This document shows positions 1-11,250 of a stretch of 64,000 nucleotides of DNA, piece after piece (within the stretch, counting starts at the first letter, position 1; every line of letters starts with the position of its first letter). The notes under the pieces were generated by a model. The model had not been told where the DNA came from, did not search any database, and saw nothing but the letters and a program-made list of their open reading frames with translations. The position numbers and the translations under genes are program-made. The DNA is taken from contig NC_067195.1 in assembly GCF_000699445.3 (NCBI RefSeq), positions 85,446,569 through 85,510,568 of the forward strand, given 5' to 3'. This stretch comes from Schistosoma haematobium (Eukaryota; Platyhelminthes; Trematoda; Strigeidida; Schistosomatidae).

Positions 1-250
1 CGGTGGATTGGTTGAAGTTAGACATTAACACCGTTGGATGCAGGCCGGCTCAGTGGTCTAGTTGGTTAAGCGCCTGGCGCAAGACTGATAGGTCGTGGGT
101 TCGAACCTCGCGGGTTGCGGTATCGTGGATGCGCACTACTGAGGAGTTTCATACTAGGATGAAACGGCCGTCCAGTGTTTCCAGGTTTTCCATTGTGGTC
201 TTGCTTCAATTGACTCATGATTCCAATCAAAAACTTAACAATCTCCACAA
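1..250 (+). mobile_element. tRNA-derived SINE (family A), left end cut by window edge
   Basis: The tRNA-like head has a pol III A-box-like stretch at about 48-65 and a B box (GGTTCGAACC) at 97-109. It is followed by a hammerhead module and the family tail ending near CAATTGACTCATGATTCC. It matches the copy at 13543-13885 almost base for base from position 1, so the missing 5' part lies outside the window. Family A is defined here by at least ten related copies in both orientations. Confidence 0.85.
133..178 (+). ncRNA. hammerhead ribozyme of SINE family A, weakened copy
   Basis: The core CTGAGGA (139-145) and GAAAC (161-165) are present, with cleavage triplet GTC at 170-172. Stem I (133-138 with 173-178) has a mismatch next to the core. 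Stem II is reduced to wobble pairs (GTTT with GGAT). Self-cleavage is doubtful. Confidence 0.55.
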
Positions 251-521
251 CACCTAAACTAATAAAATAGAATAAAATTGTTCATTTTGATATGACTCAT
301 ATAGAATGTTAAGCTGAAGCAGCTTATATGTAAAGTGATCCATGATATAAATAAATATGGGTCAGATAGGGTGAGAGAAATAAAAGTACAATTACCATTC
401 GGTTAATTGTTTGGTGGGAGACTATATTGTGTGAAAAATTAGTAAGACTTAATAAGGAGGGATGAATGCGAAGTAAATAAATCATGTATTGGTGAGATTA
501 ATGATAATGTTTAAACAATAA
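251..521. other. spacer, no gene seen
   Basis: AT-rich sequence. About 30 bases near 262-290 match the flank of the SINE at 13.9 kb, part of a shared repeat. No coding or RNA signal is visible. Confidence 0.5.
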
Positions 522-523
522 TA

Positions 524-650
524 AGAATCGTGGATGTGCACTGCTGAGGAGTCCCATACTACGACGAAACGGCCGTCCAGTGCTCCCAGGTTTTCCATGG
601 TGTTCTAGCTTCAACTGACTCATGATTTCAATCTGTGAAATAATAAGAAT
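524..650 (+). mobile_element. SINE family A, 5'-truncated
   Basis: Starts inside the family at the GTGGATGTGCACTG stretch. It holds the hammerhead and the 3' tail (GACTCATGATTTCAATC). The tRNA-like head is missing. Confidence 0.8.
538..583 (+). ncRNA. hammerhead ribozyme, type I, well preserved
   Basis: Stem I is six perfect pairs, GCACTG (538-543) with CAGTGC (578-583). The core is CTGAGGA (544-550). Stem II is GTC (551-553) with GAC (563-565), followed by GAAA (566-569). Stem III is very short, the palindrome ACGGCCGT (569-576), with cleavage after C577. A minimal stem III is known for schistosome satellite hammerheads. Confidence 0.8.
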
Positions 651-782
651 AACAATACAAGGATTTGTGAATAAAGATAACAGAGACAATTACATTTGAT
701 TACGAAAGGTTCTAAGTACAACAGTCAAATTAGGTAATTCGATAACTAAGATTACTATTGATTAATTAATTGGCCTTGAGGT

Positions 783-1320
783 TGGTCAGGGAAGGAGAAG
801 CGGTTGAATATATTTCTTTTGTAATCATAGCTCCAGTTTCTTAATCCGGATGGCTACCGCTTCAGCCAATTGAAGAACTTTAAGCACGACAAATTTGGGC
901 AAAAATTCACTGACCCGAGAAATAATTGAAAAGCACTTGTTTATACTGGCACTACGACCAAGTTGCACTACATGGACCAATATCGAGCTGTTCACTTACT
1001 TCACCACACCTTTGTTTAGCCACACTGGGGGGTGTTCACTAGCACGAAAATGTAAATTCCTAGAACTTCGGCCAATATAATTTTCTCCATAAGAACAATC
1101 GAACTGATAAATACAAAATGAGGTGGTCATTCTAGGTAATTCATCTTTTAGATTAGGTACCACCATTGGGCGCATAGAAAACACTAATCGAAGTTCTCCG
1201 GCGTTGCAAGATTTTCGGTTTGTTCTGTGTTATCTCTGAGTTAATATTTCGCTATCTACATCCCCTCTGAATTGTAGGCGCATGAACAGGGATTTCTTAT
1301 TCACCATTAAAATTTTCACT
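783..1320 (-). pseudogene. Penelope-like element fragment, GIY-YIG endonuclease end
   Basis: On the minus strand the translation shows the PLE C-terminal pattern: a KKSLFM-like stretch and FRGDVDSEIL near 1300-1240, then CIYQFDCSYGENYIGRSSRNL (about 1105-1045), SEHPPVWL, and a tail EAVAIRIKKLEL...QKKYIQPLLLP near 870-785. Several stops and shifts break it. The RT domain is absent. It is a dead fragment of a family different from the tandem array at 17.7 kb. Confidence 0.8.
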
Positions 1321-1369
1321 TGACATATAAACTGATTCGAGTTAACATTTCATATGAGTCAATATCATA

Positions 1370-3032
1370 TATCATTTAACAATCCTACAATTCACATGCT
1401 TTAGCTTTAAACGATGCACTTTGTCTTTCACCTGGCCACTTTTCCGATTATTGATTTCGATATGAGATATTTGTAGAACTTGAAGAGAATATTCTTCGTT
1501 CAAATATCAGTCTTTTAATATGATAGGGATCTTTAAGCAATTACTCAGGAATTGGTCACAACCTTCATATTCACCATATATATAAGCAAATGAAATGCAT
1601 TAATTTAGAAAACGCTAGTAGGAGGATTTAGATGTGATTATATTAACTATGTTGAATAGTTAATCATCAAGAAGGTACAAGTATTTATAAATAGTTGTCT
1701 ACACAAAATACTCAACATCCATTGACCGGATACCATCAGTAACAGTCTACTGTGGGAGAGAACAAATCAGCTTTCAGCTGATGAGGAAATTAGGAAAGGA
1801 TGTTCAAAGTGAATAGGACATACATTACGCAAATCACCAAACTGCATCACGAGGCAAGCCCTAACTTGGGATCCTGAAGGGAAGTGGAAAAGAGGAAGAT
1901 CAAGAGGATGAATATCAACTGGGAAGGATGGAGATTGTTGATGTGCGGTATGTGCTTCTCGACGATGGGTAACAGGTGTAAGTATATCATATTTGATGGG
2001 TTAACACAAATATAAGTTGATGTGAACGGGGAAACAAGAAGCCCTGACAAACTACGAAAGTTATTTTTTGGGACGTTATTTGATTTTATTTAAAGCTTGT
2101 GAAACACTGACATTTATTTTTGACCCTTTTTTATTCTACAGAGCATGAGCTTTCGTTCGATGTATCATGCATTGCCATATCCATTTCTGTTTCAAAGCTA
2201 TTGTAATTTAAACATAATATTTTGCACCTTATTTTCTACTCTAATTCCCAGTTTTGGACATAATTGTATTTTTCCAAATTATTTTACGTTGTGATCAGGA
2301 TAATCACCTATTTATTCATGTATTTTTTTGCACTAATCTGAATTCAGAGATTTCTCAGGAAATCGAGATATCGCAATACAGCAAATAGTGTTCCAACTGT
2401 CTTGTCTTCTCTCATTCGCGTGCTTGCCAACCGATCAGGTGCTAGAATAGTTTTCTTTTGTCTCTAACTCACCTCGAACTCACGCGTACTAGCCTCAAGG
2501 TTAAACCGGCAAACCTATTGCGTCAAGGTTTTAATTTAGAGTAGACAGATCAAGGCCATAACACAAGTAATACTATTAGAGTTTACATACGGTAAATAAC
2601 ACAAAGTAGAACTAGCAGATAAATCAAAGAACAACTAATCGATATTGATCATTCTTGTATAGTAATAGAAAGAGCGATTTTGTTCACCTAATAATAATTA
2701 GGTTGAAAATTGAGCAGACAGTAATATTGAAGGTATGTGAAGTAACAATTTTGAAGTTGAGATAATAATGTACATAGTGGAATGCAACTCATTTAATTTT
2801 TTGTTTATATAACAACCAAGTCAATACTTGAGTTTACTGTTGAAAGATTCTTAATATTAAACCATTAATCTGTAAGGTTTAGGACGATTGACTTATCAGT
2901 AAAGTTTTCTTAAATACCATACGAAACAAGAAAACTAATTGACTGAACAGAAAAAACTAGTATTTCATAGTTTTATAGAAGAAAAATTTAGATTTATTCT
3001 GACACCAAACTCAAATGAAACAAAGGCTATTA
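1370..3032. repeat. segmental duplicate of 25668-26722
   Basis: Long stretches match 25668-26722 with scattered substitutions. This copy has about 550 extra bases (roughly 2015-2560) and a smaller extra piece near 2785. Its right end is where RTE copy B is inserted. The part at about 1390-1530 also occurs inverted at 13400-13542. Confidence 0.85.
1664..1983 (+). mobile_element. RTE LINE 3' end fragment
   Basis: Matches the C-terminal coding end and tail of RTE D (from about 17060): the region encoding TSIYK...[10 protein letters not shown], the ANLKSPN-like tract and the AACAGGTGTAAGTA end. It carries internal deletions and is part of the duplicated segment. Confidence 0.8.
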
Positions 3033-3150
3033 TTACTTACTTACTTACACCTGTTATTCGCAATGGAGGATAGGTTGCCCACCAGCATTCTCTAACCCAC
3101 TCTGTCCCCGGCCTTCCTATCTATTTCCATTCATTTCTTGTTCATTTTTC

Positions 3151-3980
3151 TCATATCTGTCTCCATTTCCCGGTGTAATATGTTCTTTGGTCTTCCTCTT
3201 TTCCTTTGTCTAGCCTTGAATATTCCATGTGAGGGCTTGTCTTGTGACGCAGTTCGGTGCTTTCCTCAATGTGTATCCTATCCACTTCCATCGCTTCTTC
3301 CTGATTTCTTCCTCCGCTGACGGATCCGAAGTATTTTGCGTGGACAACCGTTAATAAACACCTGTATTTTCTGGATGATGGCTTTCGTTGTTCACCAGGT
3401 TTCTGCCCCATACAACAGTACAACTGTCTTGACATTTTTATTGGAAATCCTGACCTTGATGTTGGTTGACAGACAGTTGTTTTGAGTTCCAGATGTTCTT
3501 CGATTGTAGATATGCTGCTCTTGGTTTGCCGATCCGCGCCTTCACATCTGAATCAGATCCACCCTGTTCATCAATGATGCTGCCCAAATATGTAAAGGGT
3601 TTTAAATATTCCAAATCTTCTCCATCAAATGTGATTCCATTGTGAAATGCTGTGTTGTATCGGAGAATTTTGTTTTTCCTTTTGTGTATTTGAACTACTA
3701 AATCATAAGTATGGATTGGATCTTAGTGTATTTAACAATCATTTGTAGTGAACTGATCTATGGTCGGTTGTTTCAATCGATTGATGATTCTTAGCCGAAC
3801 CATGTATCCCATTTTCGTTATACGTAATTTGTCCACTGTATCCCGCATTTCCCTTCAGATGTTGACATCTTCATGATCCAGTCGATCACCAAGAGAAGGA
3901 GAAAGGGTGAGAGTAAGCAACCTTGCCTGACAACGGTCTTCACTTCGAACGACTTTGTCAACTGTCCTCCATGCACGATT
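3151..3980 (-). pseudogene. RTE B thumb/C-terminal coding remnant
   Basis: Minus-strand frames here encode decayed pieces matching the last third of the RTE F protein (47376-49274): [19 protein letters not shown] and the CLRKIL tract. Frameshifts are frequent, and about 100 bases encoding part of the FADD region are rearranged near 3680-3860, where an unrelated AT-rich stretch appears. Confidence 0.7.
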
Positions 3981-3988
3981 TTTCAGTT

Positions 3989-5050
3989 TTATCCATCATA
4001 TGAATTCCGTATGATATAAACTATCTTCTGAGGCACGCCGTAGTGTCGAAGAAGCTTCCATAGTGTTGTTCTGTCCACTCTATCAAATGCCTTTTCGTAG
4101 TCAATGAAGTTGATGTAGAGTGATGAGTTCCATTCAATTGATTGTTCCACAATGATCCGTAGAGTTGCGATTTGGTCTGTACACGATCTACCCTTACAGA
4201 ATCCTGCCTGTTGGTCTCGAAGTTGGGCGTCTACGCAGTCCTTCATCTTGCTTAACAATACACTGTTGAAGACTTTTCCTGGTATTGAGAGAAGAGTGAT
4301 GCCCCTGTAGTTATCACAGTTGCTGAGATCTCCTTCCTTCGGAATTTTGGTCAGAAGTCCTTCTTTCCAGTCTGTTGGTCCTTGTTCCTCATCCCAAATC
4401 TTATTGAAGAGAATGTGGAGTATCCTTGCAGTTACCGCTACGTCTGCTTTTAGTGCCTGTGCTGGGATGTTATCTGGTCCTGCTGCTTTGTCACTCTTGA
4501 TTTGTCTGATGGCCATGCTGATTTCTTCAATTGTTGGTGGGCCAACATTGATTGGGAGGTCCGTGTGTGCTGCTTCGATGTTGGGTGGGTTCAGTGGAGC
4601 TGGTCGATTCAAGAGTTCTTTGAAGTGTTCTACCCACCTGTTTTGTTGCTCTTCAATGTTGGTGATTACATCGCCTTCCTTGCTTTTCACTGGTCGTTCT
4701 GGTTTGCGGCGATTTCCAGACAGTTTATTTGTCGTGTCATACAGTTGTCTCATGTTTCCTTCTCTTGCAGCCATTTCCGCCGTCGTTGCTAAATCTTCCA
4801 CATATTTACGTTTGTCGGTTCGGACGCTCCGCTTCACTTGTTTGTTTACTTCTGTGTATTCAGCTTGTGCCTTGGCTTTTTCTGCTCTTGTTCGACTGGT
4901 ATTGATTGCTGCTTTCTTGTTCCTCCTTTCTTGAATATTATCCAGTGTATCAACAGTAATCCATTCCTTGTGATGGTGCTTCTTGTGACCCAGAACCTCA
5001 TGACATGTTGAAGTGATTGCTTCTTTGATCCCCTTCCAGTTGCTCTCCAT
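3989..5050 (-). pseudogene. RTE B reverse transcriptase, N-terminal two thirds
   Basis: A 353-codon open frame. In order: a basic helical linker ([21 protein letters not shown]), [18 protein letters not shown], the RT finger motif [28 protein letters not shown] and [15 protein letters not shown]. Then come [10 protein letters not shown] and palm motif [14 protein letters not shown]. The frame ends before the FADD catalytic motif, so this copy is broken. It is about 98 percent alike to RTE F by eye. Function in an intact element: target-primed reverse transcription. Confidence 0.88.
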
Positions 5051-5159
5051 AGTAGTTCCTTCTTCATTGAGTAGATCATGAAAGGCCTGAAACTTGTTGC
5101 TGAGGACTATATTGAATTTGTTGAGTTTGTCAGTATCCTTGAAGAAAGGCCGTATTGAA

Positions 5160-5990
5160 CTTTTGTGATATTGTCTGCCCCGTTGTCCAGTGCTTCTTGA
5201 GTTTCAATTTCATCTTGGCGACCAGCAAGTGATGATCTGATGCTATATCAGCTCCTCCCTTGGTTCTCACGTCCTCTATAGTCCTCCTGAACGTTTTGTT
5301 GATGCAGATATGGTCGACTTGGTTTCGTGTGGTGTGATCCGGTGAAGTCCATGTGGTTGTGTGAATGCGTTTATGTGGGAATATGGTGCCGCCTATGACC
5401 AGTTTATTGAAGGCACATAGATTTGCGAATCTATCACCATTTTTATTCCTTTCTCCCAGTCCGTGTCATCCCATGATGTCTTCATATCCAGTGTTGTCCG
5501 TTCCAACCTTGGAGTTGAAATCTCCCATCAGAATAGTCAGGTCCTTTGTTGGACACTTCTCGATGATTGACTGCAGCCTATTGTAGAATTGATCTTTAGC
5601 GTCTTCATTGTAATCGTTGGTAGGCGCATATCATTGGATGATATTCATTGAAATGCCCTCTTTCTTTGTTTTGAAGGAGGCTTTGATGATCCTTGGTCCA
5701 TGAGGTTCCCATCCTATAAGTGCATTTTGTGCTTTTTTGAACAGCATCAATGCGACTCCTTGTGTATGTGGGGCATTTTCTTTTTCATGGCCAGAGTATA
5801 ACAGAAGCTCTCCTGAAGCTAATCGTTGTTGTCCAACTTGCGTCCAATGTGTTTCACAGATTCCAAGCACTTCTAGGTTGTATCTCCTCATTTCTGCAGC
5901 GATTCGAAAGGCTCTCCCGGTGTCCCACACTGTACGAGTATTCCATGTACCTAAATAAATGGTTGCTCTGGTTGTCAGAAGGGGCATCGG
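5160..5990 (-). pseudogene. RTE B endonuclease domain (EEP family), frameshifted
   Basis: The clearest frame is 5631-5987: YLGTWNTRTVWDTG (strand with catalytic Asn), then ICETHWTQVG (catalytic Glu), then YSGHEKENAPHTQGVALML. Further endonuclease pieces (GDFN-like, GGTIFPHKRI-like) lie in other frames down to about 5160. The domain nicks target DNA in intact elements. This copy is interrupted. Confidence 0.82.
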
Positions 5991-6229
5991 CCTCGTAACT
6001 TCCGAAGGAACTCGGCTTTCATCATGAGGCGTTATAGTTCTTCTAAATGAAGACCTTCTGACTCCCAGGACAGAGTTTAGAAGGTTTGAATAATTTTTTC
6101 TGGTTAGCGTTTCTTTAGAGAATTAGTTTTCTGTCGGATGGGGTGGCTAACCCCATGCCCAACCCTCCTCCTTTATCCAGGCTTGGGACCGGCAGTAGCC
6201 CCCGGATGTACTACAGGCGGAGTTGAGGC

Positions 6230-6635
6230 ACCAAATAGATATGAGCCAAATAAATCATCCTACTTCTGTGAGGGCTATGATGTTGCTCAGGTGCCCAGAC
6301 AGAAGTAGGTGATTTTCTTTGAGGGACCACACCAACAGCCTTCAGCCTAAAGGTCTGATCCACAAAAAACGAAGTGAAGCAACGTCAGGAGATACAGTCC
6401 CATGGTAGCCGGTAACCAACAAGAGGTTCATACACCATTTATTCCTTCAAGATACTGGAGCTCATGCACACCATTGGTTTGGAATATGGGTTTTCCAACT
6501 CCTCTAAGTGGACTCTCCATACCCACCAACCCAATTAAAGCGCCGGACATTCGATTTTCGTCTTCTCAATTTCGTAAACAAAACCCTCACTTCGAGAATG
6601 CAGTGAGTAGAACTTCCCTGTTAGTGATTGTATGC
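6230..6635 (-). repeat. interspersed repeat Y, 5' leader-like
   Basis: Begins GGCACCAAATAGATATGAGCC and is shared, in the same orientation, with 60066-60600. It contains the blocks GAGGGCTATGAT, ACACCAACAGCCTTC and GCGCCGGACATTCG. Here it directly abuts the RTE B 5' end. It may be an extended RTE leader or an independent non-coding repeat. Confidence 0.6.
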
Positions 6636-6746
6636 ATAATTGAAATGACTATTAACAACCTAACGATATTAGCTCTCAATACAATGATACATTGTACCTG
6701 TTGTACTATCTTTTGAAATGATCATCAAGTCGATCACGTAAATATC

Positions 6747-6766
6747 CACACACACACACACACACA
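6747..6766. repeat. (CA)n microsatellite
   Basis: Ten CA units in a row. Confidence 0.95.
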
Positions 6767-6809
6767 TGCACACTGTTAGTAGTAAGATACTGATCGTAGA
6801 TATAAAAAT

Positions 6810-7537
6810 AGAATTACATACGTAGCAATTTTTCTAGGTTTGAATTTACTCTTTTTTCTGGTTTGCCGATACCTCCAAATTCAACATCAGGCATAAATTT
6901 ACTTTCGTCACTGAGGATGCATAATATCTTACTTTTATATTCACATTTATTCATGATAACTAGGCCTGATCCTTTATCAGGTTTTAACAAGACAATATCA
7001 GAGTTTATTCGTAGGTCTTTTAATGATTTAAAATGCTGGGAAGTTAATATGCTTCTCTGTTTTGGTCCAACATTATGAAATTGGTGTGCTATATCCACCA
7101 GTTTAACTTTACACCAGCTTTGATTATTTGAAGACGTAGGGGTCAGAGTACTCAGTTGATCGTATAGATTTTCAAATTGGGCATTTATTTCCAATTCAGA
7201 CATTTGCGTTATAGGGACGGAGAAATTAAAACCAAGAGGAAGGGCTTCCTTTTCATTAGCAGATAATACAATGGAAGATAAATTAGTGACATACTTTTCA
7301 GGATTAACTGGGAATAAAATAATTTGATACAAGATTTTTCGAGCTTTTTACCGATCGTTTCCTTTGTTTTCAAAGTGACATTACTGAAAAAGTTGGTGAA
7401 TTTAATATGGCAGACTATAGATATTTCCTTTAATATAGGCAATGCTTGAGTGTATAATTCATAGTTCTGATAATCTTCATCTTCTAATTACATTATCGAA
7501 ATTTATCAAAGGGACTAATTGTTTTAGAATTACATAC
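6810..7537. mobile_element. PLE family-1 fragment, internally inverted, with 12-bp TSD
   Basis: The direct repeat AGAATTACATAC lies at 6810-6821 and 7526-7537. Between them, 6822-7455 is the reverse complement of the family-1 ORF (equivalent to about 18742-19388), and 7461-7525 is the sense strand of an earlier ORF segment (equivalent to about 18420-18486). The minus frame 6814-7332 reads NLSSIVLSANEKEALPLGF and LLKPDKGSGLVIMNKCEYK, close to the array copies. The two pieces are head to head, as in a 5' inversion during integration. Confidence 0.88.
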
Positions 7538-8134
7538 ATCTGACCCCATAAAATTATCACGATAAATAAGGATCCACAATTATAGAACATCAAGTCATAA
7601 TATCAATATTAAATTTTATTCCCCAATTATTAAAAGCAAAAAAAATCTTAATAATAAACGATTGTACAGCCTAAATTGAATTGAAGCCCAAAGAGACGAT
7701 TAACAAATAGAATATTGATATTTCTGTTTATAAACAAACAAACAAACAAGCATATTTTCATTCATGGTTACTTGAATGGATCATCTATTGAATAATGAAG
7801 ATTATAAAAAGGTAAGCAGAATAACGTCTTCAATGGATCTGGTGACATAGAGAAAAGATAATATTTGAATACTGAAAATCTTTGCCTATAGGGTACAATA
7901 CAAGTCGAATGAATGATAGTAATGCAAGAAAAAAAGACAAACTTACAATCCGATAGCATGCAAATATGGATTGAGGTGTAGAGATTTATCCAGCAATTAA
8001 AGAAGATATATCGAAAGGGATAAACGAATAGATCAATTGGTTAATCTGTTGACTTTTGAATAACCAAACAAGATTTATAATAAAAAAGAAGGAAGAAACA
8101 CTTTCCAATATTTTCTTCGTTGAATTGAAATCTT
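7538..8134. other. intergenic, nothing recognised
   Basis: AT-rich sequence with short homopolymers and a small (CAAA)n run near 7735-7750. It lies downstream of the four-TM gene on the minus strand and probably includes its 3' UTR. Confidence 0.5.
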
Positions 8135-8590
8135 TCAACGTGTTGAACGTATAACAACTCTTTCTGTATGTACTGACATACAACGTGAATTCATAATTGC
8201 TAAAATAGAAACTTGAATTGCAAATACTACACCAACAGTAGCCAAAAAATATGACCATGTATCATTAAATTTTCCAGTATATACTAAAATACCAGTAACT
8301 AAACAAGCTGTACCCAAATATAATAAAATAAAACGTGCAGTTATATAACCAATACTAACAATAATTACATCTGAACACAATCCAATTAAATCCAATATAA
8401 AGACTACTGTTAAAGCAATAACTCCAATAAGTAGTAATACTACAACAGCTATAATTGCATCTTTTGATTCTCCTCTTTGACATGAATCAAACAATCCTCC
8501 ACATCCCCATTTTGTTGTTGCTATACCAATACCAATTAATGTTATAGAAAGACCAAGAAGTATAGTACATAAACGACGTAATTCAATCAT
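8135..8590 (-). CDS. four-transmembrane claudin-like protein, paralogue 1
   Basis: An intact 151-residue frame with ATG at 8590-8588. Hydrophobic segments lie at about residues 7-26, 44-68, 80-103 and 113-136, predicting a four-pass membrane protein. After TM1 comes W28-G-C30-G-G-L-F-D-S-C37, shared with the genes at 42.7 and 59.2 kb. TM2 ends in FILDL and TM4 holds VGVVFAIQVSIL, also shared. Length, topology and the post-TM1 Trp/Cys signature recall the claudin/PMP22 superfamily, but the GLW motif is not exact and function is unknown. No intron is needed. It is the best candidate for an active host gene here and is flanked by dead retroelements. A surface or tegument role is only inference. 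Confidence 0.8.
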   Translation of the reverse strand: MIELRRLCTILLGLSITLIGIGIATTKWGCGGLFDSCQRGESKDAIIAVVVLLLIGVIALTVVFILDLIGLCSDVIIVSIGYITARFILLYLGTACLVTGILVYTGKFNDTWSYFLATVGVVFAIQVSILAIMNSRCMSVHTERVVIRSTR

Positions 8591-8645
8591 AATTTAATGA
8601 GACTGAGAAATAACAATGACTATAACAGCACGCACTTCACGAAGA

Positions 8646-8655
8646 ATTATTTATA
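8646..8655 (-). promoter_or_regulatory. possible TATA box for the 8.1-kb gene
   Basis: TATAAATAAT on the minus strand, about 60 bases upstream of the ATG. In such AT-rich DNA this may be chance. Confidence 0.3.
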
Positions 8656-9454
8656 ATAATAGTAATAATAAAACTAATTTATACCTTATGTTCTCATGAT
8701 AGAAACTGGTACATTCATTGTTAATTAACCAATCATAAACATTGACATAGATAGATATACAAAGGGGTGTTTAGTGTTTAAAACATTTCCCTCGTTAAAT
8801 TTAAACCGGATACTAAAATAAACCAATAATAATTTAGTTAATCTCTATATGCACACTACTCAATGAAAGTTTAATTATTGATATTTTGTGTTGATATGTT
8901 ATATATGAAGGAATAAATAAATAAAAGTGCAAGTTCAAGGTTGATAAAATTGTTAAAGAATCATCGATGTACATGTCAAACAAATACCTAAATTGTATTG
9001 CTAAACACTCATTGAAATCAGTCAAAAATAACGATGCATATGAAATAGACAGGTTGAATAAGGATAGAGTTCAAATTACTTGTCATAACGAAATTTACCA
9101 AGTAGTCGCCAGTTGAATACCATCTTTTCGGTTCAGGCTGTTCTTGTTTGCCTATATATACAGCGCTTCTGCTGTCAATCTTTCTTTATGGGTGTGTTGG
9201 GCTGATCCAGAAAATTGCTTGCAAAAGACAAGCACAAGCATCAGGAAACACTAAGAAGCGTTTCGGCCAATCAGCGTTCACTTGGAGTCTTGGCCAGAAA
9301 AATCAAGGGAGCGAAACGTCACATGCAGAGGCTCTGAATGGTTGGCTGCTACACTGCTACTATGTTTAGTAGCATTCCAGAGTATTCCAACGACCCAAGG
9401 ACATTTAAAATATTACAAAAACCCTATAATTTCTGTAATAGAACGAACCTTGGA
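8656..9454. other. intergenic, then possible PLE 3' leader
   Basis: 8656-9100 shows nothing recognisable. 9120-9454, next to the minus-strand GIY-YIG domain, has a less AT-rich composition and probably is the 3' non-coding part of that element. This rests on position only. Confidence 0.35.
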
Positions 9455-9832
9455 TTAAACTATTTCTCGCATACTTTGAGTCTTCTCTCTCGTGTTCAGG
9501 TCGCTGTATAGTTCTAGCTTGGGGGTTACAGAATAGCTTAGGAGACGAATATAGCGTTCAAATCTGCAAGACTTATCAGTGGTAAAACCTTTCAAAAGTA
9601 TTTTAGTCTCTTCAAAGTTAATCTTGTGTCCTGTTTCTAATGCATGTAACGCTATAGCAGACTTATTCTCAAGTTTCTTCAAATCAACCGATGATTTGAG
9701 AACATTATTCAAACATTGATTGTGTTCCTTCAATCTTACATTCAATTGTCTGGATGTTTCTCCAACATAGGCTGCATTACAATCATGACATTTGATCTCA
9801 TACAGAATATTGTTCAGTTTCAGTAAACTCAA
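9455..9832 (-). pseudogene. GIY-YIG endonuclease domain of a fourth PLE family
   Basis: A 125-residue frame. NILYEIKCHDCNAAYVGETSRQL has the Cys-x2-Cys and Y-V-G pattern of the PLE endonuclease. LNVRLKEHNQ carries the basic and acidic positions of the domain, then SAIALHALETGHKINFEETKIL. It differs clearly from families 1-3 in this window (YVGETSRQL against YIGRSNRDL). No RT domain was found beside it. It is a truncated copy, open over its whole length. Confidence 0.8.
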
Positions 9833-10489
9833 CCAGTTGCAAATGTTAAGTTCAGGATATATATACCATTTCTGTATAATCTACTGCTCACATGAGAAAC
9901 TGAAACCATCTTATCAATAATCTGCATAGCAGCAGTACGCACATTTCTGTGCACTGAATATTTGATTTCGTCTATTAATCTCTCCTATATCAATAGTCTA
10001 GTATGTTTCTATTTGGGTCATCTGAGTACGACTCTGAGTAGTCTATTGTCAGATGCATACATTTTGTTTCTACATATTAGACGTTATCAAATTTGTAGAC
10101 TGAGAAGTCGGCATCATTAGATTATTGCTTTAAGAAAGCCTACGGTGAGAAAAAAAAGCAAATTTAGTGAAGAAATATTTCTTTGTTAATTAGCTACACA
10201 CCATCCTTGAACAGTGACATACCGTTAAATATAAGAATATAAAAATTCAATACCAACTACATACTGATCAGAACATTAACATAACAATAAACGGAATGTA
10301 AAAAAGAAAAGTTTAAATGACTGATTATTAAAATTGATTATATGAGAAGGAAGATTAAAACAAAACAAAAACAATGTAGGCTTAACTTTATCAATTAATA
10401 ACTTGCTTATCATGAGATGCTTAGTGATAGAAAGGCTATAGATAGTAGCCTTTCTAAAGTAACTGATGGTTTCAAGTATGGATAAAATA
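9833..10489. other. no gene seen
   Basis: The first about 130 bases may continue the PLE linker in broken frames. The rest is AT-rich with no recognisable signal. Confidence 0.35.
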
Positions 10490-10705
10490 TGAGGGTTGGA
10501 CATACGGTCAGCAACCCCATCCTGTAGAAAACAACTTCTTCCAACAAACACTAATCAGAGAGCACAATTTAAACCGTTTAAACTCTGTCTTCCAAGTTGA
10601 AGGATCTTCATTTACAAGAATTATGCCGCTACATAGTGAAAGAGGAGATTCTTCGGAAACCACGAGCTCCATGTCCCCTCTAACAAACAGAAAAATAATT
10701 AACAA

Positions 10706-11250
10706 ATGTACATGGGATGTTTGGACAATGTGGGAAACCGGAAGGACCAATCAAATAGCAACGAAGTAAGGAGATACAACTTGGTTGTGCTCGGAATCAG
10801 TGAAACACATTGGACCCAAGACAGACAGAAAAGGATCGATTCAGGAGAGACACTGCCATACTCTGGTCACGAGGAAGAAAATGCTACACACGTTCAGGGA
10901 GTTGCTTTAATGCTATGCAAAGAAGCATGAAATGCACTATTGGGTGGGAATCTCATGCATTAAGGATCATCAAAGCATTCTTCAAAACAAAGAAGGAGGC
11001 AATCACAATGAATGTTATCCAGTGTTATGCACCCAGTAATGATAGTAACGAACACGATAAAGGTCAGTTTCATGAGGGGCTGTTGTCGATCGTAGAGAAG
11101 TGACCTGGAAACGAACAGATCTACCGGACAGGTGGTCTAAACGCCAAAATCGGAATGGACAATAATAGTTATGAAGATATCATGAAACGACATAGACTGA
11201 CCAGTAGAAACGAACGACAGTGCTGAGAGATTTGCAAATTCATGTGCATT
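10706..11250 (+). pseudogene. RTE C endonuclease remnant
   Basis: Two overlapping frames (10706-10930 and 10810-11103) together cover the EEP endonuclease from the TWDVWTMWETG strand to YAPSNDSNEHDKGQF. One frameshift near 10925 and further stops inactivate it. Confidence 0.75.

Larger units (their letters stand above)
3033..6229 (-). mobile_element. RTE-clade LINE copy B, near full length
   Basis: The 3' tail on the minus strand is (TAAG)n at 3033-3050. C-terminal, RT and apurinic-like endonuclease regions follow to about 5990, then a 5' leader ending at the GGCGGAGTT stretch near 6227, the same 5' end seen in copy D (14223). It resembles the schistosome RTE elements (SR2/SR3/Perere-3 type). 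It is inserted in the left copy of a duplicated segment, and the right copy (26722) lacks it. Confidence 0.9.

Noticed and set aside
44..119. tRNA gene
   Set aside because: A and B boxes are present, but it is the head of a SINE repeated many times, with poor arm pairing and a hammerhead attached.
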